In this document: piece by piece, positions 23,556-32,460 of the stretch
Layout of the letters: the number at the start of each line of letters is the position of its first letter
How positions within the stretch are numbered: position 1 is the stretch's first letter
NCBI GenBank assembly: GCA_964540815.1
Contig: CAZIOH010000020.1
Location: forward strand, 14,423 to 78,422
Reading direction: 5' to 3'
DNA length: 64,000 nt
DNA from: CAZIOH01 sp964540815
Lineage (GTDB): Bacteria > Myxococcota_A > Polyangia > Fen-1088
Made by a program: the position numbers and the translations under genes
The notes under the pieces: model-generated
What the model saw: only the letters and a program-made list of their open reading frames with translations
Database searches by the model: none
What the model was told of the DNA's origin: nothing

Positions 23556-25922
23556 CTAGTTCCCTCCGCCGACCGTGGTCGGGTTGCCGCTGCCGGTGCG
23601 CGGGACGGCCATCTGCGAGACAGCCGGACCGGCGACGGTCGCCTTGACGCCCACGTCGCGCCCGAGGCGCTGCAGGTACGAGATGAGCGCGACCATCTCG
23701 CTGTCCCAGGCCACGGTCACGCCCTGCGACGCGAGATCGGCGACCACCACCTCGGCCTGCGTGTGCTGGGCTACCTCGGCCCCGTCGATCTCGGCGTTGG
23801 TGTAGGGCACGCCGAGCTTCTGCATCAGCGCCAGCTTCGATCGGCCGAGCTTGACGTCCACCCGATCCTCCGCCAGCCACTTGAACGACGGCATGTTCGA
23901 GCCCGGGCTGGTCGAGCGCGGATCCATAAGGTGGGCATAGTGCCAGAGGCTCGGGTAGCGCCCGCCCAGGCGGTGCAGGTCGGGGCCGGTGCGCTTCGAG
24001 CCCCACTGGAACGGGTGGTCGTAGATGAACTCCTCGGGCTTGGAGTAATCGCCGAAGCGGGCGGCGTCGGCGCTGAGGGTGCGCACCATCTGCGAGTGGC
24101 AGACGTAGCAGCCCTCGCGGACGTACAGATCCCGCCCCTGCAGCTCGAGCGCGGTGTACGGCTTCTGGGCGTTCTCGCCGTGGGCCGGGACCGCCTGCTG
24201 CACCAGCAACGTCGGCAGCAGCTCGGCCATTCCCCCCACCAGGATCGCCACCAGGGTGAGGACGGTGAACGCCAGGGGACGCCGCTCGATCAGGCCGAAC
24301 CACGAGGGCTTCCCCGCCTCGGCGTCGCGCCGGGCCAGGATCCACGCCAGCTCGCCGAGCAGGATCACGAAGCCGATCACCACCACCGCCCGCATCGGCT
24401 GCACGAACCCCAGCAGGCTCACCGCCAGGACCCCGACCAGCGAGAACCACAACGGGCGCCCGGCCAGCACCGCCACCACGCCGGGCTGCGGTCCTCCCGG
24501 CTCCTCCACCGCCACCTCGGTCGTCACCGTCACCGGGCGCCCCGAGCGCGCGGTGACCACCAGGTTCAAGGCCATCATGATGAAGCCGGTGAGGTACATG
24601 AGGCCACCCAGCGCCCGCACCATGTACATGGGGCGGATGGCCATCACCGTCTCGACGAAGCTGGGGTAGACCAGCGTGCCGTCGGGGTTGGTGGCGCGCA
24701 GCATCAGGCCCTGCTGCGCGCTCGAGACCCACATGGCGATGACGTAGAGGATGATGCCGAGGGTGGCGAGCCAGAAGTGCGCGTCGGCCGCCCGGGTCGA
24801 GTGCAGCTTGGTTCCATAGAGGCGGGGGACCAGCCAGTAGAACATCCCCGCCGCCATGAACCCGTTCCAGCCGAGCGCGCCCGAGTGCACGTGGCCGATG
24901 ATCCAGTCGGTGTAGTGGGCGAGGGCCGAGACCGACTTGATCGAGAGCAGCGGGCCCTCGAAGGTCGCCATGCCGTAGAAGGTCACCCCGGCGGCGAAGA
25001 ACTTGAGGACCGGATCCTCGCGCAGCTTCTGCCAGGCGCCGCGCAGGGTGAGCAGCCCGTTGAGCATGCCGCCCCAGGAAGGCGCCCAGAGCATGATCGA
25101 GAACACCATCCCGAGCGACTGCGCCCACTCCGGAAGCGCGGTGTTGAGCAGGTGGTGGGGCCCGGCCCAGATGTACATGAAGACCAGGGCCCAGAAGTGG
25201 ATCACCGAGAGCCGGTAGGAGTAGACCGGGCGGCCCGCCGCCTTGGGCAGGAAGTAGTACATGATGCCGAGGATCGGCGTGGTGAGGAAGAAGGCCACCG
25301 CGTTGTGCCCGTACCACCACTGCACCAGGGCGTCCTGGACACCGGAGTAGATCGAGTAGCTCTTGGTGGCGTTGAGGGGGAGCTCCAGGCTGTTCACGAT
25401 GTGCAGGACCGCCACCGTGATCACCGTCGAGATGTAGAACCAGATGGCCACGTAGAGGTGCTTCTCGTTGCGGCGGGCGATGGTCCAGAAGAAGTTGATC
25501 GCGAAGATCACCCACACGATGGCGATGGCGATGTCGATCGGCCACTCGAGCTCGGCGTACTCCTTGGAGGTGGTGATCCCGAGGGGCAGGGTGATGGCCG
25601 CCGCGACGATGATCAGCTGCCATCCCCAGAAGTGGACGCGCGAGAGCACGTCGGAGGCCATGCGGGCCTTGAGCAGGCGCTGCATCGAGTAGTACACCCC
25701 CGCGAACATCATGTTGCCGACGAAGGCGAAGATGACCGCGTTGGTGTGCAGCGGACGGATGCGCGAGAACGTCAGGTACTTGATCCCGGCGTTGACCTGC
25801 CAGAAGGCCATCTCGGTGGCGATCAGCACCCCCACCAGCATCCCGACGATGCCGAACAGGATGGAGGCGAAGATGAACTGACGAACTACGGTGTCGTTGT
25901 ACTCGATGTGTTTCGTTTGCAT
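23556..25922 (-). CDS. ccoNO: CcoN-CcoO fusion: cbb3-type cytochrome c oxidase catalytic and cytochrome c subunits
   Basis: 788 residues. Residues 1 to about 470 are CcoN: many membrane helices with haem-copper motifs such as FSRIRPLHTNAVIF, QWWYGHNAVAFFLTTP, WAGPHHLLNTALPEWAQ and DWIIGHVHSGALGWNGF. About 485-560 contain two or three extra hydrophobic segments joining to CcoO (about 560-788), with the haem site CYVCH (605-609), SQMVRTL and the C-terminal MVALISYLQRLG block. The two are separate polypeptides in proteobacterial cbb3 oxidases; here there is no internal stop. It reduces O2 to water at the inner membrane with high affinity. The 5' end overlaps ccoS by 37 bp. Confidence 0.93.
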   Translation of the reverse strand: MQTKHIEYNDTVVRQFIFASILFGIVGMLVGVLIATEMAFWQVNAGIKYLTFSRIRPLHTNAVIFAFVGNMMFAGVYYSMQRLLKARMASDVLSRVHFWGWQLIIVAAAITLPLGITTSKEYAELEWPIDIAIAIVWVIFAINFFWTIARRNEKHLYVAIWFYISTVITVAVLHIVNSLELPLNATKSYSIYSGVQDALVQWWYGHNAVAFFLTTPILGIMYYFLPKAAGRPVYSYRLSVIHFWALVFMYIWAGPHHLLNTALPEWAQSLGMVFSIMLWAPSWGGMLNGLLTLRGAWQKLREDPVLKFFAAGVTFYGMATFEGPLLSIKSVSALAHYTDWIIGHVHSGALGWNGFMAAGMFYWLVPRLYGTKLHSTRAADAHFWLATLGIILYVIAMWVSSAQQGLMLRATNPDGTLVYPSFVETVMAIRPMYMVRALGGLMYLTGFIMMALNLVVTARSGRPVTVTTEVAVEEPGGPQPGVVAVLAGRPLWFSLVGVLAVSLLGFVQPMRAVVVIGFVILLGELAWILARRDAEAGKPSWFGLIERRPLAFTVLTLVAILVGGMAELLPTLLVQQAVPAHGENAQKPYTALELQGRDLYVREGCYVCHSQMVRTLSADAARFGDYSKPEEFIYDHPFQWGSKRTGPDLHRLGGRYPSLWHYAHLMDPRSTSPGSNMPSFKWLAEDRVDVKLGRSKLALMQKLGVPYTNAEIDGAEVAQHTQAEVVVADLASQGVTVAWDSEMVALISYLQRLGRDVGVKATVAGPAVSQMAVPRTGSGNPTTVGGGN

Positions 25923-26098
25923 GGGCTTGTCGTCTCGGGCGTGGTCTGAGGAGTTGCCGGGTCGTCCTCTTCGAGAGGCACCAGGGAGAGCCGATCGGCG
26001 TGATCGAATTCGCGCTGCCGGACGCTGAAGATGAAGAGCACCAGGGAGCCGGCCACCAGGATCAGGCTGACGAACACCTGCATGGCGATGATGCTCAT
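25886..26098 (-). CDS. ccoS: CcoS, cbb3 oxidase maturation protein
   Basis: 70 residues. MSIIAMQVFVSLILVAGSLVLFIFSVRQREFDHADRLSLVPLEED is a clear CcoS/FixS: one membrane helix then the FxxxxRxxxFDxxDRxxLxPLEED pattern. CcoS is needed for insertion of haem b and copper into CcoN. The ATG overlaps the ccoI stop (ATGA) and the tail overlaps ccoNO by 37 bp, so translation of ccoI, ccoS and ccoNO is probably coupled. Confidence 0.9.
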   Translation of the reverse strand: MSIIAMQVFVSLILVAGSLVLFIFSVRQREFDHADRLSLVPLEEDDPATPQTTPETTSPCKRNTSSTTTP

Positions 26099-28701
26099 GC
26101 GGCCACCTCGACCGCGGGGGGGAGGAGGCGCAGGTCGGGGGCGGTCCCGGGGGCCCGCGGGCGCAGCGCGAAGACGGTGAAGAGCAGGATGGACAGCGAG
26201 GAGAGGGGCATGAAGATCGCCGCCCGCACCGGCGACATGCGACCCGAGAGGGCCGTCGACACCGCCAGCACGTTGTAGACGAGGGAGATCGCGAGCACGC
26301 TGCGCGCCACCCGGCGCAGGCGATGGGCGGCCGCGAGGGCCAGGCGGAGCGGGGCGAGATCGTCCCCGATCAGGAAGAAGTCCGAGCGGCCCGGCAGGAT
26401 GGGCCGGTCGATGGCCACGGTGCCGGCGCACAGGGCGTTCCCGAAGGCCAGGGCGTCGTTGGCGCCGTCTCCCAGGAAGAGGGCGTCGTCGCCGCCGATG
26501 CGCGCGAGGTCGGTGGCCTTGTCGGCGGGCGTGCGCCCGGCGTGGGCGCGGTCGACGGGGATGCCAAGGGATCGAGCGAGGCCGGACACCCGGTCGGGTG
26601 AATCGCCCGAGATGAGGTGGATGTCGTAACCGGCGGCGCGCAGCGCCGCCAGTTCGCCGATGGCGCCGGGGCGCAAGGCTTCGCGGGTCGAGAAGCGCGT
26701 CACCACCGCGCCGTCCCTGGTCAGCCAGGTCCCAGCGGCGGCGCCCGCAGCCGCCCCGACGGGATTCGGGGCGAGCCCCGCGGTGGTCCAGGCCGGGCGC
26801 CCGAGCCTCCACAGGCCATCTGGGCGCTGCCACTCGAGGCCGTCGCCGGGCTGCTCGTGGACCTCGGCCGACGGGTCGTATCCGGCGCCGGCCCGGCCGA
26901 GGGCGGCCGCGATGCAGGTGGCGACGGGGTGGCCGCTGCGGCTGGCGAGGTTGTAAGCGATCGCGCGCGTCTCGGCATCGAGGGAGCCGACGGCGGCGAC
27001 ACCTGCCTCTTCGCTCGCGCCGTCGCCAGCGCCTTCGCCTTCGCCTTCGCCTTCGCGCTGCACCAGCTCGAGTCGTCGCAAGGTCAAGGTTCCGGTCTTG
27101 TCGAAGACCAGCTTGCGCACCCGCTCCAGCCGATCGAGGAGATCGCCGGTGCGGACGAAGAACCCGGCTCGCCGGAGGCGCGCCTGCACGATCTCGTAGC
27201 CGAGTGGCAGGGCGATTCCGATCGCGCACGGGCAGGTGACCACCAGCAGGGCCACCGCCACGTCGAGGGCCCGCCCCGGGTCGCGCGGCAGCCACACGCC
27301 GACCCCGATGGCCGAGACGCCGAGCACTCCCGCCACCCACCGGCGGGCGAGGCCGTCCCAGAACTGCAGGTGTCGCGTGGCCCCCGCGCGGGCGGTGGCT
27401 GGCTCGTCCGAGGCCGCGCCACGCGCTGCGCGGGCGGAGGTCCGTCGCAGCAGAGCCACCAGCGACGAGTCGGCGAAGTTCTGCGCCGCGGTCACCGTGA
27501 AGGCCGCCGCGCCCGCGTTGAAGCTCCCGGCGGGGACCAGCATCCCGGCGCCGAGGGAGCGCGGCACGGACTCCCCGGTGATCCAGTCCATGGAGATGCG
27601 GGCGGCCACGTCGCGCAGGTGCGCATCGACCGGGATCAGCTCGCCGGGAGCCACCAGCAGCCGGTCTCCCGCGCGAATGGAGGGTGCTGGCGCGACCTCC
27701 AGCTGGGTGGGCGACCCGTCGCCGGTCCCGATCCGGCGAACGTAGATCCCCTCGGCGCCGGCGTCCTCGAGCAGGACCTGTCGGTTCCGCTCGAGCACTT
27801 GCTGCTGCAAGAAGCGGCCGAGCAACATGAGCGTGATGAACACGTTGAGCGTGTCGAAGTACACGAGCTCGCCGCCGCGCCCGCGCGCCACCGACGCGAC
27901 CGAGGTGCCGTAGACCAGGGCGATCCCGAGCGCGATGGGCAGGTCCAGGTGCAGGACCCGGCTCTGGAGCCCGCGCACCGCGGTGCGCAGGAAGGGCCAG
28001 CCGCCGATGATCACCACGGCGGTCGATAGCCCGAGCGCGAGGCGAGAGAACAGCCGGTAGAGCTCGGCATCCGAGCGCGCGGACAGACCGAAGTAGAAGC
28101 TCAGCGAGAAGAGCATGACGTTCATGGTGAGCGCCACGACCACCCCGAGTCGCCAGGTCAGGCTGCCGGAGGCGGTCGAGGCGAGCTTGCGCCGCGGCCC
28201 GAACTGGTAACCGAATCGCTCGATCACCTCGATCCACGCTCGCAGATCGAAGGCGCCGCGATGCCAGGTGAGGCGCGCGCTTCCGAGGGTCGGGTTGACG
28301 GTGATGGCGACTCCACCCGCGCGACGGAAGGTCTCGTTCATCAGCCAGACGCAGGCGGAGCAGTGGATCCCCTGGACGTCGACCTCGACGCTGCAGATGT
28401 CCGTGGCACCGCGGGCGCCGTCGATCGAGACCGCGTCGATCACCGGGTCGAGCCAGGCGTGCGCGCGTGCGCGCGGGGGCTCGCCCACGGGTGCGATGCG
28501 CTCCCCCGCCAGATCGTAGTATCGGGTCAACCCTGCGGATGCGAGCAGCGCCGCCACCGCCTCACATCCTGCGCAGCAAAAGTCCACCGCGTCGGCCCCC
28601 CGATCGGTGATGCGGGATCGGGGGACGGCACTCCCGCAATGTGCGCACCGCCTCGCGGGCGCCGACGCAGGATTTGCGTGCTTTGATTCGGCCGACGACA
28701 T
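26095..28701 (-). CDS. ccoI: CcoI, copper-transporting P1B-type ATPase for oxidase assembly
   Basis: 868 residues from the ATG at 28701 (an in-frame ATG at 28755 is possible). The N-terminus has a Cys-rich segment (CAHCGSAVP..DFCCAGCEAV) typical of CcoI, then a metal-binding domain with HCSACVW. P-type hallmarks are all present: TGESVP, the CPC ion site (TCPCAIG), FDKTGTLT, an HP dipeptide (GHPVAT) and GDGANDA. It exports Cu+ to the periplasmic assembly site of the oxidase. A low-complexity Glu/Gly insertion lies just after DKTGT. It is first in the cco operon and divergent from the TauE-like gene. Confidence 0.92.
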   Translation of the reverse strand: MSSAESKHANPASAPARRCAHCGSAVPRSRITDRGADAVDFCCAGCEAVAALLASAGLTRYYDLAGERIAPVGEPPRARAHAWLDPVIDAVSIDGARGATDICSVEVDVQGIHCSACVWLMNETFRRAGGVAITVNPTLGSARLTWHRGAFDLRAWIEVIERFGYQFGPRRKLASTASGSLTWRLGVVVALTMNVMLFSLSFYFGLSARSDAELYRLFSRLALGLSTAVVIIGGWPFLRTAVRGLQSRVLHLDLPIALGIALVYGTSVASVARGRGGELVYFDTLNVFITLMLLGRFLQQQVLERNRQVLLEDAGAEGIYVRRIGTGDGSPTQLEVAPAPSIRAGDRLLVAPGELIPVDAHLRDVAARISMDWITGESVPRSLGAGMLVPAGSFNAGAAAFTVTAAQNFADSSLVALLRRTSARAARGAASDEPATARAGATRHLQFWDGLARRWVAGVLGVSAIGVGVWLPRDPGRALDVAVALLVVTCPCAIGIALPLGYEIVQARLRRAGFFVRTGDLLDRLERVRKLVFDKTGTLTLRRLELVQREGEGEGEGAGDGASEEAGVAAVGSLDAETRAIAYNLASRSGHPVATCIAAALGRAGAGYDPSAEVHEQPGDGLEWQRPDGLWRLGRPAWTTAGLAPNPVGAAAGAAAGTWLTRDGAVVTRFSTREALRPGAIGELAALRAAGYDIHLISGDSPDRVSGLARSLGIPVDRAHAGRTPADKATDLARIGGDDALFLGDGANDALAFGNALCAGTVAIDRPILPGRSDFFLIGDDLAPLRLALAAAHRLRRVARSVLAISLVYNVLAVSTALSGRMSPVRAAIFMPLSSLSILLFTVFALRPRAPGTAPDLRLLPPAVEVAA

Positions 28702-28787
28702 CTCGTGCGCGGACACTGCGAACGGCATGCCTGTCGAGCGGGTCCGCTGTCGCATGCGCGCGGGGCAACCGACGGCACGTCTGTTGA

Positions 28788-29516
28788 ATGGAAAGGTCCC
28801 CGACTATCATGCACGCCGCGCTCGCATTGCTTCTTCCCGGCTCCGAGGCAACGGCCATGCTCGCGACCGCCGCTGCCGCGGCGTTCCTCACCGGGCTCGG
28901 GGGGAGCCCACACTGCGCCCTGATGTGCGGTCCGCTCGCGTGCGCGGGGCTCGGCGCCGATCGTCGCCAGCGCCGGTGGGCGGCCCTGGCCTGGCACCTC
29001 GGTCGACTGGCCGCCTATGCCGGCGCGGGCGCGCTGCTTGGCGGTGTGGGTCACCGCGCGCTCATGTGGCTGCGGACGCCCGTGGCTCGGGTCCTTCCCT
29101 GGTTGATGGTGGCGGGGCTGTTGCTGTCGGCCCTCGAGGTCGGGAGACGACTGCCGGCGATGCCGTGGCTGGCGGTCGTCCCGCGAACCCTGGGGCGGCT
29201 CGGGATGCGGCGGTCGGTCAACGCGCGCGCCGCTTTGCGGGGGGCGGCCACGCCATTCCTGCCGTGCGGGCTGCTCTATGGAGCTTTCCTGATCGCGATG
29301 GGGAGTGGGTCGAGCCTCGCGGGGCTGGCGATCATGGTGGCCTTCGCGGGCGGAGCGATCCCCGCCCTGGCCCTGGTCCAGGTCAACTTGCCTCGCCTCG
29401 GCGCGAATCCGCGCGCCGAACGGATCGCGCGCCACGCCGTGCCACTGCTGGCGGCGGGGCTGGTCGCCTGGCGCGCGCTTCACGGCACGGGCGACGGACC
29501 GCCGAGCTGTCACTGA
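28788..29516 (+). CDS. TauE/SafE or DsbD_2-like membrane protein next to ccoI
   Basis: 242 residues with about six membrane helices. AAFLTGLGGSPHCALMCGPLACAG and TPFLPCGLLYGAFLIA are the paired half-repeats of the UreH/DsbD_2-like family (PF13386), often annotated as sulfite exporter TauE/SafE. The conserved Cys, His and Pro-Cys-Gly positions suggest metal or thiol-redox transport. Homologues commonly sit beside ccoI/ccoS, so a role in copper delivery to the oxidase is plausible. A second in-frame ATG at 28809, preceded by GGAAAGG, may be the true start. It is divergent from ccoI with an 86-bp gap. Confidence 0.78.
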   Translation: MERSPTIMHAALALLLPGSEATAMLATAAAAAFLTGLGGSPHCALMCGPLACAGLGADRRQRRWAALAWHLGRLAAYAGAGALLGGVGHRALMWLRTPVARVLPWLMVAGLLLSALEVGRRLPAMPWLAVVPRTLGRLGMRRSVNARAALRGAATPFLPCGLLYGAFLIAMGSGSSLAGLAIMVAFAGGAIPALALVQVNLPRLGANPRAERIARHAVPLLAAGLVAWRALHGTGDGPPSCH

Positions 29517-29533
29517 GGGCCAAGTCGAGGCGC

Positions 29534-29562
29534 GTCGGAAGAGCCCAGGCGGGTCTTCCGAC
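29534..29562 (+). terminator. Hairpin after the TauE-like gene
   Basis: GTCGGAAGA(g)CCC-aggc-GGGTCTTCCGAC: a 12-bp stem with a one-base bulge, 18 bp past the stop. It is followed at once by the 16-bp perfect palindrome GGTGCACTAGTGCACC (29564-29579), which is the left junction of the MITE-like element. It may be a terminator or part of an older element copy. Confidence 0.5.
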
Positions 29563-29569
29563 CGGTGCA

Positions 29570-29734
29570 CTAGTGCACCGCCGTCGGAATAGCATCATAT
29601 TCGGCCGACGATCCGAGCCGGCCGCTTCGTTGCTCCTCCTCACAATACCTACGGGTATTCCTCGTCGTCGCGCCTCGCGGCCGGCTCGGCTTGCCGGCCT
29701 CGGTATTGACGCTATTTCGACGGCGGTGCACTAG
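29570..29734. mobile_element. 165-bp MITE-like nested-palindrome element
   Basis: The terminal inverted repeats are 24 bp with one mismatch: left 29570-29593 (begins CTAGTGCACCGCCGTCGG), right 29711-29734. Inside lie a second inverted pair, GAGCCGGCCGC (29615-29625) with GCGGCCGGCTC (29678-29688), and a central AATACC-tacg-GGTATT. The whole unit therefore folds as one long imperfect hairpin. CTAG at both outer ends could be a 4-bp target duplication as used by some IS5-type elements. There is no open reading frame of note. The right CTAG supplies the hemN stop codon. A related arm is at 10294-10339. Mobility is inferred from structure only. Confidence 0.68.
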
Positions 29735-31203
29735 ACGCTCGAGGAGAAGCGGTGCGTGGGGACTTCCTCGGTGGGCTCGGGTACGGGGGACTCGTCGCTC
29801 GATACCCCGGTCGGCACCGCGCGGGCGGTCAGCTTCGACCCTGGACGCTTGGCTCGGCTCTTCTCGTAGTAGGCGTCGAACACCACCGCGACGTTGCGGA
29901 CGAACATCCTGCCGAGGGGCGTGAGCTCGATGCCGTCGTCATCCACGACCACGAGGCCCTCGGTTGCCAGTCCTTGCAGCGCCGCGAGCTCGGCCGCGAA
30001 GGTCGGCTCGAACGGAATGCCGAAGGCGTGCTCGACCCGCCGCCGGTCCACCCGGAACGTGCACATGATCTGCCGGATCACCTCGGCGCGCAGATGATCG
30101 TCGAACGAGCGGATGGCGCCGCGCTCGGTCGGCAAGCGCCCCGCATCGATCGCGGCGTAGTACTCGGGGAGAGTGCGCGCATTCTGGGCATAGGCCGAGG
30201 GGAGATCGCTGATCGCCGAGAGCCCGAGCCCGACCAGCGCATCGGTCCGGGTCGCGGTGTAGCCCTGGAAGTTGCGGTGCAGGCGTCGCTCCTCGGCGGC
30301 CTTGGCCAGCGAGTCGGTGGCGAGCGCGAAGTGATCGAAGCCGATCGGAATGTAACCGGCTCCCGTGAACTGCGCGTGTGCCTCCGACACCAGCCGGAGC
30401 CTGCGGTCCACTCCCGGGAGGGTCCGGACGTCGATGCGCTCCTGCTGCCGGCGCATCCATGGCACGTGGGCATATCCAAAGAGAGCCACCCGATCCGGAC
30501 GCAGGGCGATGGTCTCGGCCACCGTGCGGGCGAAGGTCGCCTCGGTCTGCTCGGGCAGGCCGTAGCACAGATCGACGTTGATGCCCTCGAACCCCGCGGC
30601 CCGCGCCAGCTCGAAGGCCGAGCGCGAGGTGGCGGCGCTCTGGTCACGGCCGATGGCGTGCTGCACGTTCTCGTCCAGATCCTGAAATCCAAAGCTGATG
30701 CGTCCCACGCCGAGGCGGCGGTAGCAGGCGAGCTTCTCGCGATCGGTGGTGCGGGGATCGGCCTCGATGGCGATGGCGGCGTGGTCCGCGAAAGGGAAGC
30801 AGGCCCGGAGCTTGGTCACCAGCCGCTCGATCTCCTCGGGTGACAGCAACGAAGGGCTGCCACCGCCGAAGTGCAGCTCGGCCACCGGGCGCTCGGATCC
30901 GAGCGCCTGCGAGACGAGCTCGATCTCCCGGAACAGCGCGCCGAGGTAACGATCCATCCGGTCGGGAGTGCGGGCCACCATGGCGTGGCACCCGCAGAAG
31001 TGGCAGAGCGTGCGGCAAAATGGGAGGTGGACGTACAGCGCGAGCGGCGCGCCTGGGCCCACCCCGGCCTCGTGCAAGTTGGTCGCGTGCACGCGCGCGT
31101 CGACGATCGGCGAGAACTCCGCGGCCGTCGGGTAGCTGGTGTAGCGGGGAACCTCGATGACCAGGCGCTTCAGGTCCTCGACGCGAATCTGAGGGCTCTG
31201 CAT
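29731..31203 (-). CDS. hemN: HemN, oxygen-independent coproporphyrinogen III dehydrogenase
   Basis: 490 residues, starting at the ATG at 31203. The radical-SAM motif CRTLCHFC (C63, C67, C70) lies in YVHLPFCRTLCHFCGC. ELHFGGGSPSLLSPEEIERL, INVDLCYGLPEQT and GFDHFALATDSLAKA are HemN signatures. HemN decarboxylates coproporphyrinogen III to protoporphyrinogen IX without O2, serving haem supply under the low-oxygen conditions where cbb3 oxidases work. The C-terminus has an extra Ser/Pro/Glu-rich tail of about 35 residues. Its TAG stop lies inside the right CTAG of the palindromic element. It is divergent from the cytochrome c/ACIII operon (180-bp gap); no convincing FNR box was seen there. Confidence 0.94.
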   Translation of the reverse strand: MQSPQIRVEDLKRLVIEVPRYTSYPTAAEFSPIVDARVHATNLHEAGVGPGAPLALYVHLPFCRTLCHFCGCHAMVARTPDRMDRYLGALFREIELVSQALGSERPVAELHFGGGSPSLLSPEEIERLVTKLRACFPFADHAAIAIEADPRTTDREKLACYRRLGVGRISFGFQDLDENVQHAIGRDQSAATSRSAFELARAAGFEGINVDLCYGLPEQTEATFARTVAETIALRPDRVALFGYAHVPWMRRQQERIDVRTLPGVDRRLRLVSEAHAQFTGAGYIPIGFDHFALATDSLAKAAEERRLHRNFQGYTATRTDALVGLGLSAISDLPSAYAQNARTLPEYYAAIDAGRLPTERGAIRSFDDHLRAEVIRQIMCTFRVDRRRVEHAFGIPFEPTFAAELAALQGLATEGLVVVDDDGIELTPLGRMFVRNVAVVFDAYYEKSRAKRPGSKLTARAVPTGVSSDESPVPEPTEEVPTHRFSSSV

Positions 31204-31383
31204 GTTGTCGCTTCCAAATTGCAAGCCGTGCGCCGGGTCCCTGCCTCGGGCCGTGTCGTGGGAGCCACGGGCGTCTCCGCAAGATCTGCGCATCACCTGC
31301 GTGACGGCGCAAACCTTCCGCGGAAGGCCAACCCGCACCACCACCATTCGCTGGTCCTTTGTTTGCAAAGCGGAATCCGAACG

Positions 31384-32460
31384 GTGCCCGAAAATCCATC
31401 CAGAACGACCGCGCCCGCGTCGAGGTCGAACCCACCTTCTCCCGTCGGGACTTCCGGTGGGACCCGCTCCGTGACCCTGCTGGTCATGTCGGCGGTCGCG
31501 TGCTTGATCGTGGGCGGCATCGGCGGCTCGTCGAGCAGCCGCGCGGCGGTGCCGGCCGCGGCTCCGATCGCTCCGGCCGCTAGCCCCACGCCAGCTCCGT
31601 CGACATCCCCGTCGTCCGTCCGGACGTCGGTCCGGGCGTCCGTCGAGATCCCCGCCACCGCCGCCACGCTGTTCTCCGCCCGTTGCTCGACCTGTCACAA
31701 CATCGGAGGTGGAGTGAAGGTCGGGCCGGATCTGCTGGGGGTCATCACCCGACGGGAGAAGACCTGGTTTGCCCGGTTCGCGCGCGGTCCCTCGGCCGCG
31801 ATCGACGGTGGGGATCGCATCGCGGTCGACCTGTTCTCGAAGTTCCAGCCGATCCGCATGCCGGACCAGCCGCTCACCGACGTCGAGGTGGACGGGCTCT
31901 GGGCTTACTTCACCGAGTGCACCGCCAAGGGAGGATGCCAGCCGGTGCCCATCGGTCCCCGCTGGGGCACCGACGGGAGCGAGCAGGAGATCGCCTACGG
32001 CCGCGATCTCTTCTCGGGCAAGCATCACCTGCATCGCGGCGGACCACCGTGCTTCGCGTGCCACGCCGTGCGCGGCACCGTGGGGCCCGGCTCGGCGGCG
32101 GGCCCGGTCGCGCGGGCGACCGTGGGAGACGAGCTCGGCATCATGGGCGGCGGGACGCTCGGGCCGAACGTGACGTTTGCTTACGCCCGCCTCGGTGAGA
32201 CCGGGCTCGGGCCCTATCTCGGCGAGATGTCCACGCCGGTGATGCACGCCGTCTACCAGGGTACCCCGCTCGAGGACGACGAGCAGTTCGCCCTCAAGGC
32301 ATATCTCGCGCAGCTATCACGCGATGGAACCAGGCCGCGGAGCGAGCGCGACTTCGTATTCCTCGGCTTCGAAGGGCTCGGCATCGTGCTCGGCGCATTC
32401 TCGCTCGGCGCCGGGCTCGGGCGTCGAGCCAGCAGAAGCGGAAAGCCAAGGGAGCCGTGA
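31384..32460 (+). CDS. Membrane-anchored dihaem cytochrome c (NarC-like position)
   Basis: 358 residues from a GTG at 31384; GTG 31471 or ATG 31486 are alternatives and would still keep the N-terminal membrane helix (LVMSAVACLIVGGIGG). A Pro/Ser/Ala linker precedes two cytochrome c domains with CSTCH (about 101-105) and CFACH (about 223-227). The Met-containing loop IRMPDQPLTDVEVDGLWAYF fits an axial ligand. A second hydrophobic stretch near the C-terminus (FVFLGFEGLGIVLGAFSLGAGL) suggests two anchors. It overlaps the NarI-like gene (GTGA). Thermus NarC, a dihaem partner of NarI, is a parallel, but no narGHJ is present. Confidence 0.83.
   Translation: MPENPSRTTAPASRSNPPSPVGTSGGTRSVTLLVMSAVACLIVGGIGGSSSSRAAVPAAAPIAPAASPTPAPSTSPSSVRTSVRASVEIPATAATLFSARCSTCHNIGGGVKVGPDLLGVITRREKTWFARFARGPSAAIDGGDRIAVDLFSKFQPIRMPDQPLTDVEVDGLWAYFTECTAKGGCQPVPIGPRWGTDGSEQEIAYGRDLFSGKHHLHRGGPPCFACHAVRGTVGPGSAAGPVARATVGDELGIMGGGTLGPNVTFAYARLGETGLGPYLGEMSTPVMHAVYQGTPLEDDEQFALKAYLAQLSRDGTRPRSERDFVFLGFEGLGIVLGAFSLGAGLGRRASRSGKPREP

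Noticed and set aside
28685..28698. A third possible copy of the repeat core (ATTCGGCCGACGA) at the ccoI start
   Set aside because: Only 13 bp match, they lie inside the ccoI coding start, and no flanking element sequence is shared. It is probably coincidence.
31204..31383. Search for an FNR/Anr box (TTGAT-N4-ATCAA) between hemN and the cytochrome operon
   Set aside because: No sequence close to consensus was found. TTTGTTTGCAAAG near 31358-31370 is A/T-rich but does not fit.
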